A stretch of DNA of 64,000 nt from positions 1 to 64,000 of the forward strand of contig CAKSLQ010000001.1 of NCBI GenBank assembly GCA_934467415.1, read 5' to 3'. The position numbers and the translations under genes were made by a program. Positions within the stretch are counted from its first letter, which is position 1, and each line of letters opens with the position of its first letter. The notes under the pieces are model-generated. The model did no database searches. It was not told the origin of the DNA and was given only the letters and a program-made list of their open reading frames with translations. Origin of the DNA: an uncultured Eubacteriales bacterium. GTDB taxonomy: Bacteria > Bacillota > Clostridia > Oscillospirales > CAG-272. Positions 15,393-24,321 of this stretch are shown in pieces.

Positions 15393-17459
15393 ATGGCGAA
15401 TGTAATTACGAAGAACATCAGAAATATCGTCCTTCTGGGACACGGATCTACCGGTAAGACCTCTCTTGCTGAGGCAATGCTCTACAGCAAGCATCTGACC
15501 GATCGCCTCGGCAAGACGGCGGACGGCAATACGGTCTGCGACTATGACCCCGAGGAGATCAAGCGCGGCTTTACACTTTCTGCCGCGATGATCAACTTTA
15601 TGCATAACGATATCAAGATCAACGTGATCGACACGCCCGGCTACCTCGGCTTTAAGGGCGAGGCAAAGCAGGCGGTGCGCGTGGCGGATGCGGCGATTAT
15701 TGTCGTGGACGGCCGCACCGGCGCGCAGGTCGGCACCGACCTCGGCTGGGACTATGCCACCGAGGCGAAAATTCCGAAGTCCTTCTTCATCAACCGCTTT
15801 GACGACGGAGAAGCCCGCTTTGCAAAGGCGTTTGCAACGCTGCGCGACCGCTACGGCGTCGCGGTCTGCCCGATCTTCATCCCGATGATCGAGGGCGACC
15901 ATGTCGGCGGCTTCCTCAACCTCATCGACATGAAGGTCTATAAATATGATGACAAGGGCAACCTGTCGCATGGCGCAAGCATCCCGCAGGACTTCGTCGG
16001 CACGGCGCACGAGTACCGCAATATGCTGCTCGAGTCCATTGCCGAGACCAGCGAGGCGCTGATGGAGAAATACTTTGCCGGTGAGGAGATCACCCGCGAA
16101 GAGGCGGTCGAAGCGATCCACGAGGGCATCATCAACGGCGGCATCGTGCCGGTGTTCTGCGGTTCGGCCTCCAAGGTATGGGGCGTGACGCCGCTGCTCG
16201 ACGTTATTGCCGACTCCTTCCCGCGTCCGACGGCACGCGGCGTGGAGCACGGCGAGGACGGCAGCGAAATCGCGATTGAAAAAGAGGGCGATCCCGCGCT
16301 CTTCGTCTTCAAGACGGTGGCTGACCCGTTCGTCGGTAAAATGACCTATTTCAAGGTCATGAACGGCGAGGTCAAGCGGGACATGGTCCTGAAGAATAAC
16401 CGCGGCGGCGAAGAAAAGCTGGCAAAGCTCTATACCATGTGCGGCAAGAAACAGACCGAGGTCGATTCGCTCTGCTGCGGCGACATCGGCGTGACCGCAA
16501 AGCTCGCAAACACGAACACAAACGATACGCTCAGCCTGTCCGGCAAGGTGGAATACGCGCATGTGATTTCGCCGATCCCATATATGGCGAAGGGCATTGT
16601 CCCGGTCTCCAAGGGCGATGAAGATAAGATTTCGCAGGGCATTTCCAAGCTGCTGGAGGAAGACCTCACGCTCCGCTTTGAGAACAATGCCGAGACGCGG
16701 CAGATGCTGATCTACGGTATGGGCGATATGCATCTCGATGTCACGGTGGCAAAGTTGAAAGCACGCTACGGCGTGTCGGTTGCCCTTGAAAAGCAGAAGA
16801 TCGCTTACCGCGAGGCCATCAAGAAGAAGGTCTCGGTCGAAGGCAAACATAAGAAGCAGTCCGGCGGTCACGGGCAGTACGGTCACGTCAAGATCGAGTT
16901 CTCCCCGAGCGACACCGAGGGGCTGACCTTCACCGAGAGCATTTTCGGCGGCAGCGTGCCGAAGAATTTCCATCCCGCCGTACAGAAGGGTCTGGAAGAG
17001 GCAATGAGGAAGGGCGTGCTTGCCGGATTCCCGATGATCGGGCTGAAGGCAAACCTGTTCGACGGCTCGTATCACGATGTCGACTCGTCGGAAATGGCGT
17101 TCAAGATGGCGGCATCGCTGGCGTACAAGGAAGGCATGAAGCAGGCAGGCCCGGTCATCATGGAGCCGATCGTCTCGATGCGCGTTTTCGTGCCGGATGC
17201 CATGGTGGGCGATGTCCTCGGCGACTTCAACAAGCGCCGCGGCAGAGTCCTCGGCATCAATCCCGATGAGACCAAGCACGGCTCGACCATCGTCGAGGCC
17301 GAGGTGCCGCAGGCGGAAGTGCTGGAGTACACCGTCGCGCTCCGCTCGATGACGCAGGGACGCGGCCGCTACGACATGCAGTTTGTCCGCTATGAAGAAG
17401 TCCCCGCACCCGTCGCGGAGAAGATCATCGCCGAGAATAAAGCAAATCTCGAAGAATAA
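15393..17459 (+). CDS. Elongation factor G-like GTPase (EF-G2 type)
   Basis: The 688-residue protein has all EF-G domains: G domain with P-loop GHGSTGKT (16-23), DTPG (80-83), then domains II-V (SGGHGQYGHVKIEF is the domain IV signature; FVPDAMVGDVLGDFNKRRG is domain V). It differs from canonical FusA, which carries AHIDAGKTT, DTPGHVDF and NKMD; here the G4 motif reads NRFD (134-137). These features place it with EF-G-like paralogues common in Clostridia and Actinobacteria, whose role is unclear and which may not be the main translocase. AAAGGAG precedes ATG 15393. It is monocistronic with its own promoter and terminator. Confidence 0.9.
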   Translation: MANVITKNIRNIVLLGHGSTGKTSLAEAMLYSKHLTDRLGKTADGNTVCDYDPEEIKRGFTLSAAMINFMHNDIKINVIDTPGYLGFKGEAKQAVRVADAAIIVVDGRTGAQVGTDLGWDYATEAKIPKSFFINRFDDGEARFAKAFATLRDRYGVAVCPIFIPMIEGDHVGGFLNLIDMKVYKYDDKGNLSHGASIPQDFVGTAHEYRNMLLESIAETSEALMEKYFAGEEITREEAVEAIHEGIINGGIVPVFCGSASKVWGVTPLLDVIADSFPRPTARGVEHGEDGSEIAIEKEGDPALFVFKTVADPFVGKMTYFKVMNGEVKRDMVLKNNRGGEEKLAKLYTMCGKKQTEVDSLCCGDIGVTAKLANTNTNDTLSLSGKVEYAHVISPIPYMAKGIVPVSKGDEDKISQGISKLLEEDLTLRFENNAETRQMLIYGMGDMHLDVTVAKLKARYGVSVALEKQKIAYREAIKKKVSVEGKHKKQSGGHGQYGHVKIEFSPSDTEGLTFTESIFGGSVPKNFHPAVQKGLEEAMRKGVLAGFPMIGLKANLFDGSYHDVDSSEMAFKMAASLAYKEGMKQAGPVIMEPIVSMRVFVPDAMVGDVLGDFNKRRGRVLGINPDETKHGSTIVEAEVPQAEVLEYTVALRSMTQGRGRYDMQFVRYEEVPAPVAEKIIAENKANLEE

Positions 17460-17463
17460 CAGC

Positions 17464-17496
17464 AAAAGGAGCTGCCCGCGGGCAGCTCCTTTTTTG
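17464..17496 (+). terminator. Intrinsic terminator of the EF-G2 gene
   Basis: Stem AAAAGGAGCTGCCC with GGGCAGCTCCTTTT around GC, then a T run. Confidence 0.9.
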
Positions 17497-17509
17497 CGGG
17501 ATGCGCAAA

Positions 17510-17544
17510 GGAAAAAGACGCTGCAAGCGGCAGCGTCTTTTTCC
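17510..17544 (-). terminator. Intrinsic terminator of the GH43/rlmD unit
   Basis: A second hairpin, GAAAAAGACGCTGC with GCAGCGTCTTTTTC, lies next to the minus-strand gene ending at 17545. On the minus strand it ends in a T run. Confidence 0.8.
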
Positions 17545-18456
17545 TTACAGCTTATCTGCGTAGCGCTCGGCGGTGATGACGCCGTCCTTGAAGCAGAGGC
17601 GGCAGGCACGCGCGGTGCGGCGCTCGCCGTCGCCCTTGGTGAGGTCTCTGCCGTGATAGATGGCATAGTATTCGCCCTTGTAACAGATAACGCTGTGGTG
17701 ACCGACGCCTTCCTCGAAGTCGTTTTTGATCATCAGCGGGTCGAACTTGCCGTTTGCGGTGTGCTTCTCGAATTTGACTTTCGTCAAATCAGGCTCGTCG
17801 GTATGCGCGGCGGCGTAACCGATGTGGTAGGTATCATTTTCATAGCAGGCGCCGCTGTACATGAGGTACTGCCAGCCGTCCACCTCCAGCCAGAACGGGC
17901 CCTCGATGGTGTGCCAGTCCTTGCCGTCGCCGAAACGGTTGCGCTTGAAGATCTCTTCGTCAAAGGTCGGGACAACGACCTCGACCGGCTGATAAGCGGG
18001 GGTATAGGGGTCAATCAGTCTGTCCACAAAGATGCGCGTACCGATGCGCGCGGGCTTTCTGTTATCCTCGGCGTAGAACAGGAACAGACCTGCGGCGGTT
18101 CTGACCACATGCGCGTCGATCGAAAAGCGGTCAAACAGGCATTTCGTCTCGCCGAACGGGCCGAGCGGGGAGCGTGAGCGCGAAACATGCAGGTATTCAA
18201 ACATCCCCGGCTTCGAGCAGGAATAATAGAGATAGAACCAGCCGTCCGCCTCGATGATGCAGGGCGCCCAGTAGTCCTTGCAGCCCTCCACGGCGCAGAC
18301 GATGCCGGCATAGTGCCATTCGGAAAAGGGGGTGTCGGCGGTGTACGCCTCCACGCCGCGCCCGGCGGTCACATACATGTAATACTTGCCGTCCGCCTCA
18401 AACATGAACGGATCGGGCTGCGTCTTCTTGCAGTCTTTCTCAAAAAGAAGTTTCAT
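17545..18456 (-). CDS. Glycoside hydrolase family 43-like beta-propeller enzyme, cytoplasmic
   Basis: The 303-residue protein lacks a signal peptide and shows the five-bladed propeller pattern with all three GH43 acid residues in context: D15 in KTQPDPFMF (general base), D114 in SIDAHVV (pKa modulator) and E185 in TIEGPFWLEV (general acid). WAPCIIEADGWFYLYYS and VGHHSVICYKGEYYAIYHGR are typical blade strands. GH43 enzymes remove arabinose, xylose or galactose units; being intracellular, this one probably trims imported oligosaccharides. It starts 27 bases after the rlmD stop and may be co-transcribed with it. Confidence 0.88.
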   Translation of the reverse strand: MKLLFEKDCKKTQPDPFMFEADGKYYMYVTAGRGVEAYTADTPFSEWHYAGIVCAVEGCKDYWAPCIIEADGWFYLYYSCSKPGMFEYLHVSRSRSPLGPFGETKCLFDRFSIDAHVVRTAAGLFLFYAEDNRKPARIGTRIFVDRLIDPYTPAYQPVEVVVPTFDEEIFKRNRFGDGKDWHTIEGPFWLEVDGWQYLMYSGACYENDTYHIGYAAAHTDEPDLTKVKFEKHTANGKFDPLMIKNDFEEGVGHHSVICYKGEYYAIYHGRDLTKGDGERRTARACRLCFKDGVITAERYADKL

Positions 18457-18482
18457 AGTGACTCCTATATGTTATATGTTAT

Positions 18483-19850
18483 TCAGATTTTTTCAAAGGA
18501 TGTGCAGCATTCAACGTGTCCGGTGCGGCAGAACAGGTCAAACGGATAGACCGTGCCCATCGTCCAGCCGTCGGACAGCAGAAACTTTGCATCGCGCGCC
18601 AGCGTTTCGGGGTTGCAGGAAATGTAGACGATCTTTTTTGCGCCCATTTTGCCGAGGTCGGCGAGCAGCCGCTCGGTGCAGCCCTTGCGGGGCGGGTCAA
18701 GCACGACGACATCGGGGATGAAGTCGCCCTCGGCGGCTTTTGCACTTTTGAGCAGCGACTGCGTATCGGAGGCGTCGCCGCAGTAAAACGCCGCGTGTGC
18801 AATGCCGTTTTGCGCTGCATTTTCCTTGGCACATTCCACGGCCGACGCCACGGTCTCGATGCCGATCAGCCGCCCGGCGCGCTTTGCCATGGACAGCCCG
18901 ATCGAGCCGATGCCGCAGTAGAGGTCGAGCAGGGTCTCGCGCCCGGTCAGCGCGGCAAGCTCGGCCGCCTTGCCGTAGAGCAGCTCGGCCGCGCTGCGGT
19001 TGACCTGGTAAAAGGACTGCGGCGTGATGCGCAGCCGCACGCCGCAGAGAATATCCTCGATGTACGGTTTGCCGAAAAGCAGGGTGAAGTCCCGGCCGAG
19101 CACGACGTTGGTATCCTCCGCATTGCGGTTCAGAAAGATCGAAACCACGGCGGGAAATTTTGCCCGGATACGCCGGACAAAGTCGTCCGCGTGCGGCAAA
19201 GCATCGCCGCACAGCACCAGACACAGCATGATCTCGCCGGTCGCCTCGCCGATGCGCAGATAGATGTGGCGCAAAAGGCCGCTGCCCGCTTCCTCGTCGT
19301 AGATGGGGAGCTGCGTTTCCGCGGCGAAAGCGCGGATCTCCTCCACGATTGGCGCAAATGCCGGATGCTGCAATGCACAGTCTGTGCAGGGAAGAACGCG
19401 GTGGCTCTTGGCCGCAAAGAAGCCGATGGCGATCCCGCCGTCCGCCGTGCGGCGAACGGGATACTGCGCCTTGTTGCGATAGCGGTCGGTCCGGCCGTCG
19501 CTTGTCAGCGGCGCGACATCGACGTCCCGCAGTCCCTGCCGGATGAAGCTCTGCCGGACGGCGGCTTCCTTCAGCGTCCGCTCATAGGCGTAATCCACAC
19601 TGCGGAAGGCGCAGCCGCCGCAGGATGCCGAGACGGCGCAGCCGTCCGGGATGCGGTGCGGCGAGGGCACAAGAATGCGCTCTGCGCGGGCGACGGCGTA
19701 GGTGCGGCAGACCTTGATGACGCACACGCGTGCGGTATCGCCCGTGACAGCGCCGGAAACGAACAGGACGCAGCCGTCCGCTTTGGCGATGCCGAAGCCG
19801 AGAAAGTTCATATCCGTGATGCTGACTTCAAATCGATCGTTTTTCTTCAA
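18483..19850 (-). CDS. rlmD: 23S rRNA (uracil-C5)-methyltransferase, RlmD/RlmCD type
   Basis: The enzyme adds a methyl group to uridine in 23S rRNA using SAM. An N-terminal TRAM domain (KKNDRFEVSITD) is followed by the iron-sulfur cysteines C-x5-C-x2-C (CAVSASCGGC) and a later CTDC, the Rossmann motif LLDLYCGIGSIGLSMA, and the catalytic motif VYISCNPETLARD with the nucleophilic Cys and the DPPRKG loop. I prefer TTG 19850, 9 bases after GGGAG, giving 455 residues; TTG 19868 is the longer alternative. Family length is about 440-460. Confidence 0.93.
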   Translation of the reverse strand: MKKNDRFEVSITDMNFLGFGIAKADGCVLFVSGAVTGDTARVCVIKVCRTYAVARAERILVPSPHRIPDGCAVSASCGGCAFRSVDYAYERTLKEAAVRQSFIRQGLRDVDVAPLTSDGRTDRYRNKAQYPVRRTADGGIAIGFFAAKSHRVLPCTDCALQHPAFAPIVEEIRAFAAETQLPIYDEEAGSGLLRHIYLRIGEATGEIMLCLVLCGDALPHADDFVRRIRAKFPAVVSIFLNRNAEDTNVVLGRDFTLLFGKPYIEDILCGVRLRITPQSFYQVNRSAAELLYGKAAELAALTGRETLLDLYCGIGSIGLSMAKRAGRLIGIETVASAVECAKENAAQNGIAHAAFYCGDASDTQSLLKSAKAAEGDFIPDVVVLDPPRKGCTERLLADLGKMGAKKIVYISCNPETLARDAKFLLSDGWTMGTVYPFDLFCRTGHVECCTSFEKI

Positions 19851-19882
19851 GCGCACACGCTCCCGCAAAAGTTTTCCTATTC

Positions 19883-19911
19883 AGTATACCATCCTTTCCG
19901 GTGTAAGGCAA
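19883..19911 (-). promoter_or_regulatory. Sigma-A promoter of rlmD
   Basis: Minus strand TTGCCT (19911-19906), 17-bp spacer, TATACT (19888-19883) with TGG extended -10. Confidence 0.65.
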
Positions 19912-19942
19912 GCAAAAAGAGGTGAAATTTATTGATTAGATA

Positions 19943-19971
19943 TTGAAAAATGCTGAACAATACGGTATAAT
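19943..19971 (+). promoter_or_regulatory. Sigma-A promoter of the LCP gene
   Basis: TTGAAA (19943-19948), 17-bp spacer, TATAAT (19966-19971). It diverges from the rlmD promoter. The downstream glycyl-tRNA synthetase may share this transcript. Confidence 0.85.
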
Positions 19972-20032
19972 GTTGTGAGATTGGCAGGACTTTGCGCTTC
20001 GCCGGTCAAAACCATAGAAAGTGAGTGACGGA

Positions 20033-21073
20033 ATGAATTCACTGCGCAACTTTTGTGCAACCTTCATCATTGCGCTGGTCGTTTTCGGCCTTTGCGCGTT
20101 TTTCATAACCGGGTTTGTCACCGAAAGCATCAATAGCATGATCAGCGGAGTCAAGACAACCGAGAGCAGCGACAGCACGACCTCCGAGCCGGATTCTTCC
20201 GTGCTGAATCCGATCGGCCCGAACGGGGACGACCTCGGCGGCGAGTCATTCAGCATACTGCTCATCGGCACGGATTACCGTCCGAGCATTCTGACAAACT
20301 ATCATCCCGATATCGCCAAGCAGTATCCGTATTTCAAGAATTCCGCCGAGCTGATCGGCTACAACGGTTCGCTCCCCGTTTACCCCTACCGCACGGTGCA
20401 TGCCGACGCGGTGGTGCTGGTGACGGTCAATAAGGAGAAACGCCGCATCACCTATATGCAGATCCCGGCCGAGATGCAGCTGACGGTCGGCGGTGTGACG
20501 ACGACCGTGCGTGACCTGTACTATGACAAGGGGCTGGACTATTTCGTCAACAAAATGTCCGGTATCACGGGGATGCAGATCGACTACTATGCGCTCACGA
20601 GCATCGAGCAGCTGGCGGATGCCGTGGACGCCATGGGTACCATCAATTATACCGTGCCGTGCGACATGGAGTATACCGACGAGGTTTCCGGGCTGACGAT
20701 CTCGCTGAAGGCCGGGGCGCAGACGCTGACCGGCAAGGATGTCTGCGGGCTGCTGGCCTACAATTCCTATACCAATGCGACGCTGTCGCGCGAGAAGACC
20801 ACGATGTCTTTCCTGCGCGCGCTGGCGCAGAAAATGACCAACCCGACCTACCTCGGCAAGGCTGCAACAATCTTTGCCGATGCGTCGAAATATGTCGCCA
20901 CCAATTTCACAGCGGGGGATCTGACAAAGCAGCTGGATCTGATCTTTGCCTACAATCAGTTTGAGGTCAGCACACTCGACTATCCCGGCAGCTACTATTT
21001 CCGGGACGGAGAGCGGGTGTTCAACCCGAATATTTCCGCGGCGATCACCGCGATGCTGAAATACAATCAATAA
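20033..21073 (+). CDS. Divergent LytR-CpsA-Psr (LCP) family protein
   Basis: The 346-residue protein has one N-terminal transmembrane helix (about 5-30), a Ser/Thr-rich stretch and an extracellular LCP-like domain starting FSILLIGTDYRPS. LCP proteins attach undecaprenyl-linked glycans to the wall. Several family residues are altered: the RSDT motif reads HADAVV and the SIPRD motif reads QIPAEM, which removes the arginine that contacts the pyrophosphate. LKAGAQTLTGKDVCGLLAYN still matches the family. I chose ATG 20033; GTG 20021 is four residues longer. It is followed 33 bases later by glyQS without an obvious terminator. Confidence 0.75.
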   Translation: MNSLRNFCATFIIALVVFGLCAFFITGFVTESINSMISGVKTTESSDSTTSEPDSSVLNPIGPNGDDLGGESFSILLIGTDYRPSILTNYHPDIAKQYPYFKNSAELIGYNGSLPVYPYRTVHADAVVLVTVNKEKRRITYMQIPAEMQLTVGGVTTTVRDLYYDKGLDYFVNKMSGITGMQIDYYALTSIEQLADAVDAMGTINYTVPCDMEYTDEVSGLTISLKAGAQTLTGKDVCGLLAYNSYTNATLSREKTTMSFLRALAQKMTNPTYLGKAATIFADASKYVATNFTAGDLTKQLDLIFAYNQFEVSTLDYPGSYYFRDGERVFNPNISAAITAMLKYNQ

Positions 21074-21106
21074 TTATTTTTCCATACAGGACAAGAGGAG
21101 AAGAAT

Positions 21107-22498
21107 ATGAACAATTCCGAAAAAACAATGGACAAGATCGTTGCACTCTGCAAAAACCGCGGCTTTGTATACCCCGGTTCCGAGATCTACGGCGGTCTTG
21201 CAAACTCGTGGGATTACGGCCCGCTCGGCGTTGAGTTCAAAAACAACATCAAGCGCGCGTGGTGGAAGCGCTTTGTGCAGGAGAGCAAGTACAATGTCGG
21301 CCTCGACAGCGCAATCATCATGAACCCCGAGGTTTGGGTCGCTTCCGGCCATGTCGGCGGCTTCTCCGACCCGCTGATGGACTGCAAGGCGTGCAAGACG
21401 CGCCATCGCGCAGACAAGCTGATTGAAGACTATGCAGCAGAGAATCATCTGGACGTCAACCCCGCCGGATGGACGAACGAGGAGATGTCAAAATACATCG
21501 CGAACAACGGGATCGCCTGCCCAGCCTGCGGCGCAAAGGATTTCACCGACATCCGCAAGTTCAATCTGATGTTCAAGACCTATCAGGGCGTCACCGAGGA
21601 TTCTTCCTCCGAGTTGTATCTTCGCCCCGAGACGGCGCAGGGTATCTTTGTCAACTTCAAAAACATCGCGCGCACCACGCGCAAGAAGCTGCCGTTCGGC
21701 GTCGGCCAGATCGGCAAGTCGTTCCGCAACGAGATCACGCCCGGCAACTTCATCTTCCGCATCCGCGAGTTTGAGCAGATGGAGCTGGAGTTCTTCTGCA
21801 AGCCCGGCACCGACCTCGAGTGGTTCAAGTTCTGGAAAGACTACTGCGAGCAGTTCCTCTACGACCTCGGCATGACGCGCGAAAACCTCAGACTGCGCGA
21901 TCATGACGCGGACGAGCTCTGTTTTTATTCCAAAGCGACGACCGACTTTGAGTATCTGTTCCCGTTTGGCTGGGGTGAGCTTTGGGGCGTGGCGGACCGT
22001 ACCGACTACGACCTCACGCAGCACGCAAACCACAGCGGCGAGTCGATGGAATATTTTGACCCCGAGACCAATGAGAAGTATGTGCCGTATGTCATTGAGC
22101 CGTCGCTCGGTGCAGACCGCGTGACGCTGGCCTTCCTGATCGACGCATACGACGAGGAGACGGTCGGTGAGGGCGACACCCGCGTGGTGCTGCATCTGCA
22201 TCCCGCACTGGCCCCGTTCAAGGCGGCGGTTCTTCCGCTGTCGAAGAAGCTGGCCGACAAGGCGGGCGAGGTGCAGGAAATGCTCGGCAAGTACTTCAAC
22301 GTGGATTATGACGAGACCGGCTCAATCGGCAAGCGTTATCGCCGCCAGGATGAGATCGGCACGCCGTTCTGCATCACCTACGACTTTGAGAGCGAAGGCG
22401 ACGGCTGCGTCACCGTGCGCGACCGCGACACCATGGAGCAGGAGCGCGTGAAGATTGAGGATCTGAAGGCGTATATCGAGGCAAGACTGGTATTCTGA
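21107..22498 (+). CDS. glyQS: Glycyl-tRNA synthetase, homodimeric type
   Basis: The 463-residue class II synthetase charges tRNA-Gly. It starts MDKIVALCKNRGFVYPGSEIYGG-like and carries motif 1 and 2 elements (WDYGPLG; SFRNEITPGNFIFRIREFEQME) and motif 3 (PYVIEPSLGADRVTLAFLID). A zinc-like insertion has C-x2-C pairs (DCKACKTRH, CPACGAKDF). This is the single-chain alpha2 form, unlike the split GlyQ/GlyS of many bacteria. GAGGAG precedes the ATG. Only 33 bases separate it from the LCP gene, so there is no room for a T-box leader. Confidence 0.96.
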   Translation: MNNSEKTMDKIVALCKNRGFVYPGSEIYGGLANSWDYGPLGVEFKNNIKRAWWKRFVQESKYNVGLDSAIIMNPEVWVASGHVGGFSDPLMDCKACKTRHRADKLIEDYAAENHLDVNPAGWTNEEMSKYIANNGIACPACGAKDFTDIRKFNLMFKTYQGVTEDSSSELYLRPETAQGIFVNFKNIARTTRKKLPFGVGQIGKSFRNEITPGNFIFRIREFEQMELEFFCKPGTDLEWFKFWKDYCEQFLYDLGMTRENLRLRDHDADELCFYSKATTDFEYLFPFGWGELWGVADRTDYDLTQHANHSGESMEYFDPETNEKYVPYVIEPSLGADRVTLAFLIDAYDEETVGEGDTRVVLHLHPALAPFKAAVLPLSKKLADKAGEVQEMLGKYFNVDYDETGSIGKRYRRQDEIGTPFCITYDFESEGDGCVTVRDRDTMEQERVKIEDLKAYIEARLVF

Positions 22499-22507
22499 AT
22501 AAATCTG

Positions 22508-22532
22508 AAAAAGCCTCGCAAGAGGCTTTTTC
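22508..22532 (+). terminator. Intrinsic terminator of glyQS
   Basis: Stem AAAAGCCTC with GAGGCTTTT around GCAA, then a short T run. Confidence 0.85.
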
Positions 22533-22550
22533 GTGCAAAGGAGCATGAAC

Positions 22551-23021
22551 ATGAAGCATGAATTTCTGACGCGCGCGGCGGCGCTGCTGCTTGCCTGCGT
22601 GCTGGCATTTGCCTTTGTCGGCTGCGGCAAGGCGGAACCCGATGTTACAACACCCTCCGAGCCGACGGAAACCACCGCGAGAACCGAGCGCACGACCGAG
22701 ACCACCGCACCCTGGACCTGGGTCGGCGAGGGCAACTGTGCGTTCCCGTTCATCGTGACGTTTGCGGACGGCACCAAGCAGAGCTACGTTGTTTCCACCG
22801 ATAAGAAGATGGTCGGCGAGGCGCTGCAGGATGCCGGCCTGATCGAGGGCGAGCAGGGGGCATACGGCCTCTATGTCAAGAGCGTGTGCGGCGTGGTTGC
22901 AGACTATGACACGGATGCGACTTACTGGGCGCTGTACGTGAACGGCGAGATGTCGCAGGTTGGCGTGGACAGCGTGTCCTGCGACGATGTGGTGGACGTG
23001 GAGTTCCGCATCGAAAAGTAA
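22551..23021 (+). CDS. DUF4430 lipoprotein
   Basis: The 156-residue protein has a lipobox (AFVGC, Cys about 25), a Thr/Glu-rich linker (TTPSEPTETTARTERTTETT, about 30-52) and a C-terminal DUF4430 domain (about 60-156) ending TYWALYVNGEMSQVGVDS. DUF4430 is the small beta domain related to the C-terminal part of transcobalamin and is common on Gram-positive surface proteins. I chose ATG 22551, 7 bases after AGGAG. It directly follows the glyQS terminator and precedes the TetR gene by 28 bases. Ligand binding is not shown. Confidence 0.85.
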   Translation: MKHEFLTRAAALLLACVLAFAFVGCGKAEPDVTTPSEPTETTARTERTTETTAPWTWVGEGNCAFPFIVTFADGTKQSYVVSTDKKMVGEALQDAGLIEGEQGAYGLYVKSVCGVVADYDTDATYWALYVNGEMSQVGVDSVSCDDVVDVEFRIEK

Positions 23022-23049
23022 AAAACCGTATTGCCGAAAGGAGATTTGG

Positions 23050-23610
23050 ATGTCTAAGTTCACCAAGACCGCGATCATGCAGTCCTTCGTGAAGCTGCTC
23101 GATTCCACCCCGTTTGACAAGATCACCGTGAAGGACATCGTGGACGACTGCGGGGTCAACCGCAATACGTTCTACTACAACTTCGAGGATATTTACGCCG
23201 TGGTCGACGAGCTGCTCAGCGAGGAGGTTGCCCGCGTGCTGGAAAAACAGCGCACCTGCAACTCCTGGAAAGAGGGGCTGTATTACGGCGCCGAGTTTGT
23301 CCTGAAGAACAAAAAAGCCGTCTATCATCTGTACCATTCGGTCAAAAAAGATCAGCTCGAACGCTATTTCCAGCGGGTCATCTACGATGCCGCCGCGGAA
23401 GTGGTGCGGCGTGAGGCCGAAGGAATGCGCTGCACGGAGGCGGATATTGCCTTTGTGGCCGGCTTCTACGGCGATGCCGTCATCGGTCTGATCCGGCGCT
23501 GGCTGGACAGCGGCATGAAGGGCGACCTTGAGGCAATGATCCGCAAGCTCAGCGCGCTGCTGGAGAGCAATGTCAGGACGGCGATCGGTACGGTGTCTGC
23601 CGTGCAATAA
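23050..23610 (+). CDS. TetR/AcrR-family transcriptional regulator
   Basis: The 186-residue protein starts MSKFTKTAIMQSFVKLLD and carries the TetR helix-turn-helix VKDIVDDCGVNRNTFYYNFE (about 30-50), then a helical ligand domain. The DhaS-like pattern (TFYYNFEDIYAVVDELL) suggests the regulator subgroup with a short C-terminal domain. AAAGGAG precedes ATG 23050. It is followed by a terminator and then by the HdeD-MMPL-surface protein operon, so it is the likely repressor of that operon. No palindrome was clear enough to call an operator. Confidence 0.9.
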   Translation: MSKFTKTAIMQSFVKLLDSTPFDKITVKDIVDDCGVNRNTFYYNFEDIYAVVDELLSEEVARVLEKQRTCNSWKEGLYYGAEFVLKNKKAVYHLYHSVKKDQLERYFQRVIYDAAAEVVRREAEGMRCTEADIAFVAGFYGDAVIGLIRRWLDSGMKGDLEAMIRKLSALLESNVRTAIGTVSAVQ

Positions 23611-23653
23611 CAGACAAAACGGTTGAAATGTCTGATTTTCGGTCAATTTCGGT

Positions 23654-23686
23654 CCGGTGTGCAATTTTTGCGCACCGGGCTTTTTT
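23654..23686 (+). terminator. Intrinsic terminator of the TetR gene
   Basis: Stem CCGGTGTGCAA with TTGCGCACCGG (one G-T pair), then GGC and a T run at 23681-23686. Confidence 0.8.
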
Positions 23687-23692
23687 CGTCCG

Positions 23693-23721
23693 TTGTCCCT
23701 GTATGTCTGCAAGTGTATAAT
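23693..23721 (+). promoter_or_regulatory. Sigma-A promoter of the HdeD-MMPL operon
   Basis: TTGTCC (23693-23698), 17-bp spacer, TATAAT (23716-23721) with a TG two bases upstream of the -10. Confidence 0.75.
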
Positions 23722-23762
23722 AAAAACATAAACCGATATTTTTGTTTGGAAAGGGAATTGTT

Positions 23763-24302
23763 ATGAGCATGTATGAAAATTTCAAAAAGGGTTATATCGC
23801 ATTGTCGATCCTCTTCATTGCGGCGGGCATCTGTATGCTGATCTGGCCGTCCGTTTTTGCCTATGCACTGTGCTACATCGTCGGCGGCATCTGCATCGCG
23901 CACGGGATTATGCGCATTGTCGGCTATTTTTCGGGCGATCTTTACCGCATCGCGTTCCAGTTTGATCTGGCGCTCGGCATCGCCTCGATTCTGCTCGGCC
24001 TTGTGATCGTGTGCAACGCCACGGCGTTCATTTCTCTGGTACACATCCTCATCGGCATCTTCACGCTGGTGACCGGCACGCTTCAGGTTCAGTCCTCGAT
24101 CGACGCCAAGCGTTTCGGGATGCCGAGGTGGTGGCTGCTTCTGCTCGGCGCGATCCTCACGATGGCGCTCGGCGTTCTCCTTGTCGTAGCACCGTTTGAG
24201 GGGACGCTGGCCATTGTCTGCGTACTCGGTGCAACGCTGATTGTCGAGGGCATCGAGAATCTGTTCATTCTCCTCTACATGGTCAGATACAGAAACAACT
24301 GA
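23763..24302 (+). CDS. HdeD-like DUF308 membrane protein
   Basis: The 179-residue protein has about six transmembrane helices arranged as repeated hairpins (YIALSILFIAAGICMLIWP, LALGIASILLGLVIV, WLLLLGAILTMALGVLLVV), typical of the HdeD/DUF308 family, whose molecular role is poorly defined but often tied to envelope stress. I chose ATG 23763, preceded by GGAAAGGG. It opens the operon with the MMPL transporter 19 bases downstream, so the two probably act in one membrane assembly. Confidence 0.87.
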   Translation: MSMYENFKKGYIALSILFIAAGICMLIWPSVFAYALCYIVGGICIAHGIMRIVGYFSGDLYRIAFQFDLALGIASILLGLVIVCNATAFISLVHILIGIFTLVTGTLQVQSSIDAKRFGMPRWWLLLLGAILTMALGVLLVVAPFEGTLAIVCVLGATLIVEGIENLFILLYMVRYRNN

Positions 24303-24321
24303 GCGCGGAAGGACGGACACC

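Noticed and set aside
15324..17666. A very long open frame on the minus strand opposite the EF-G2 gene.
   Set aside because: It is the antisense of a strongly coding, GC-rich gene and its translation is His/Arg/Asp-rich without any domain. Similar antisense frames lie opposite ppdK, the glycyl radical enzyme and the MMPL gene.
21074..21106. Possible T-box leader before glycyl-tRNA synthetase.
   Set aside because: Only 33 bases separate it from the upstream gene, with no specifier hairpin or antiterminator.
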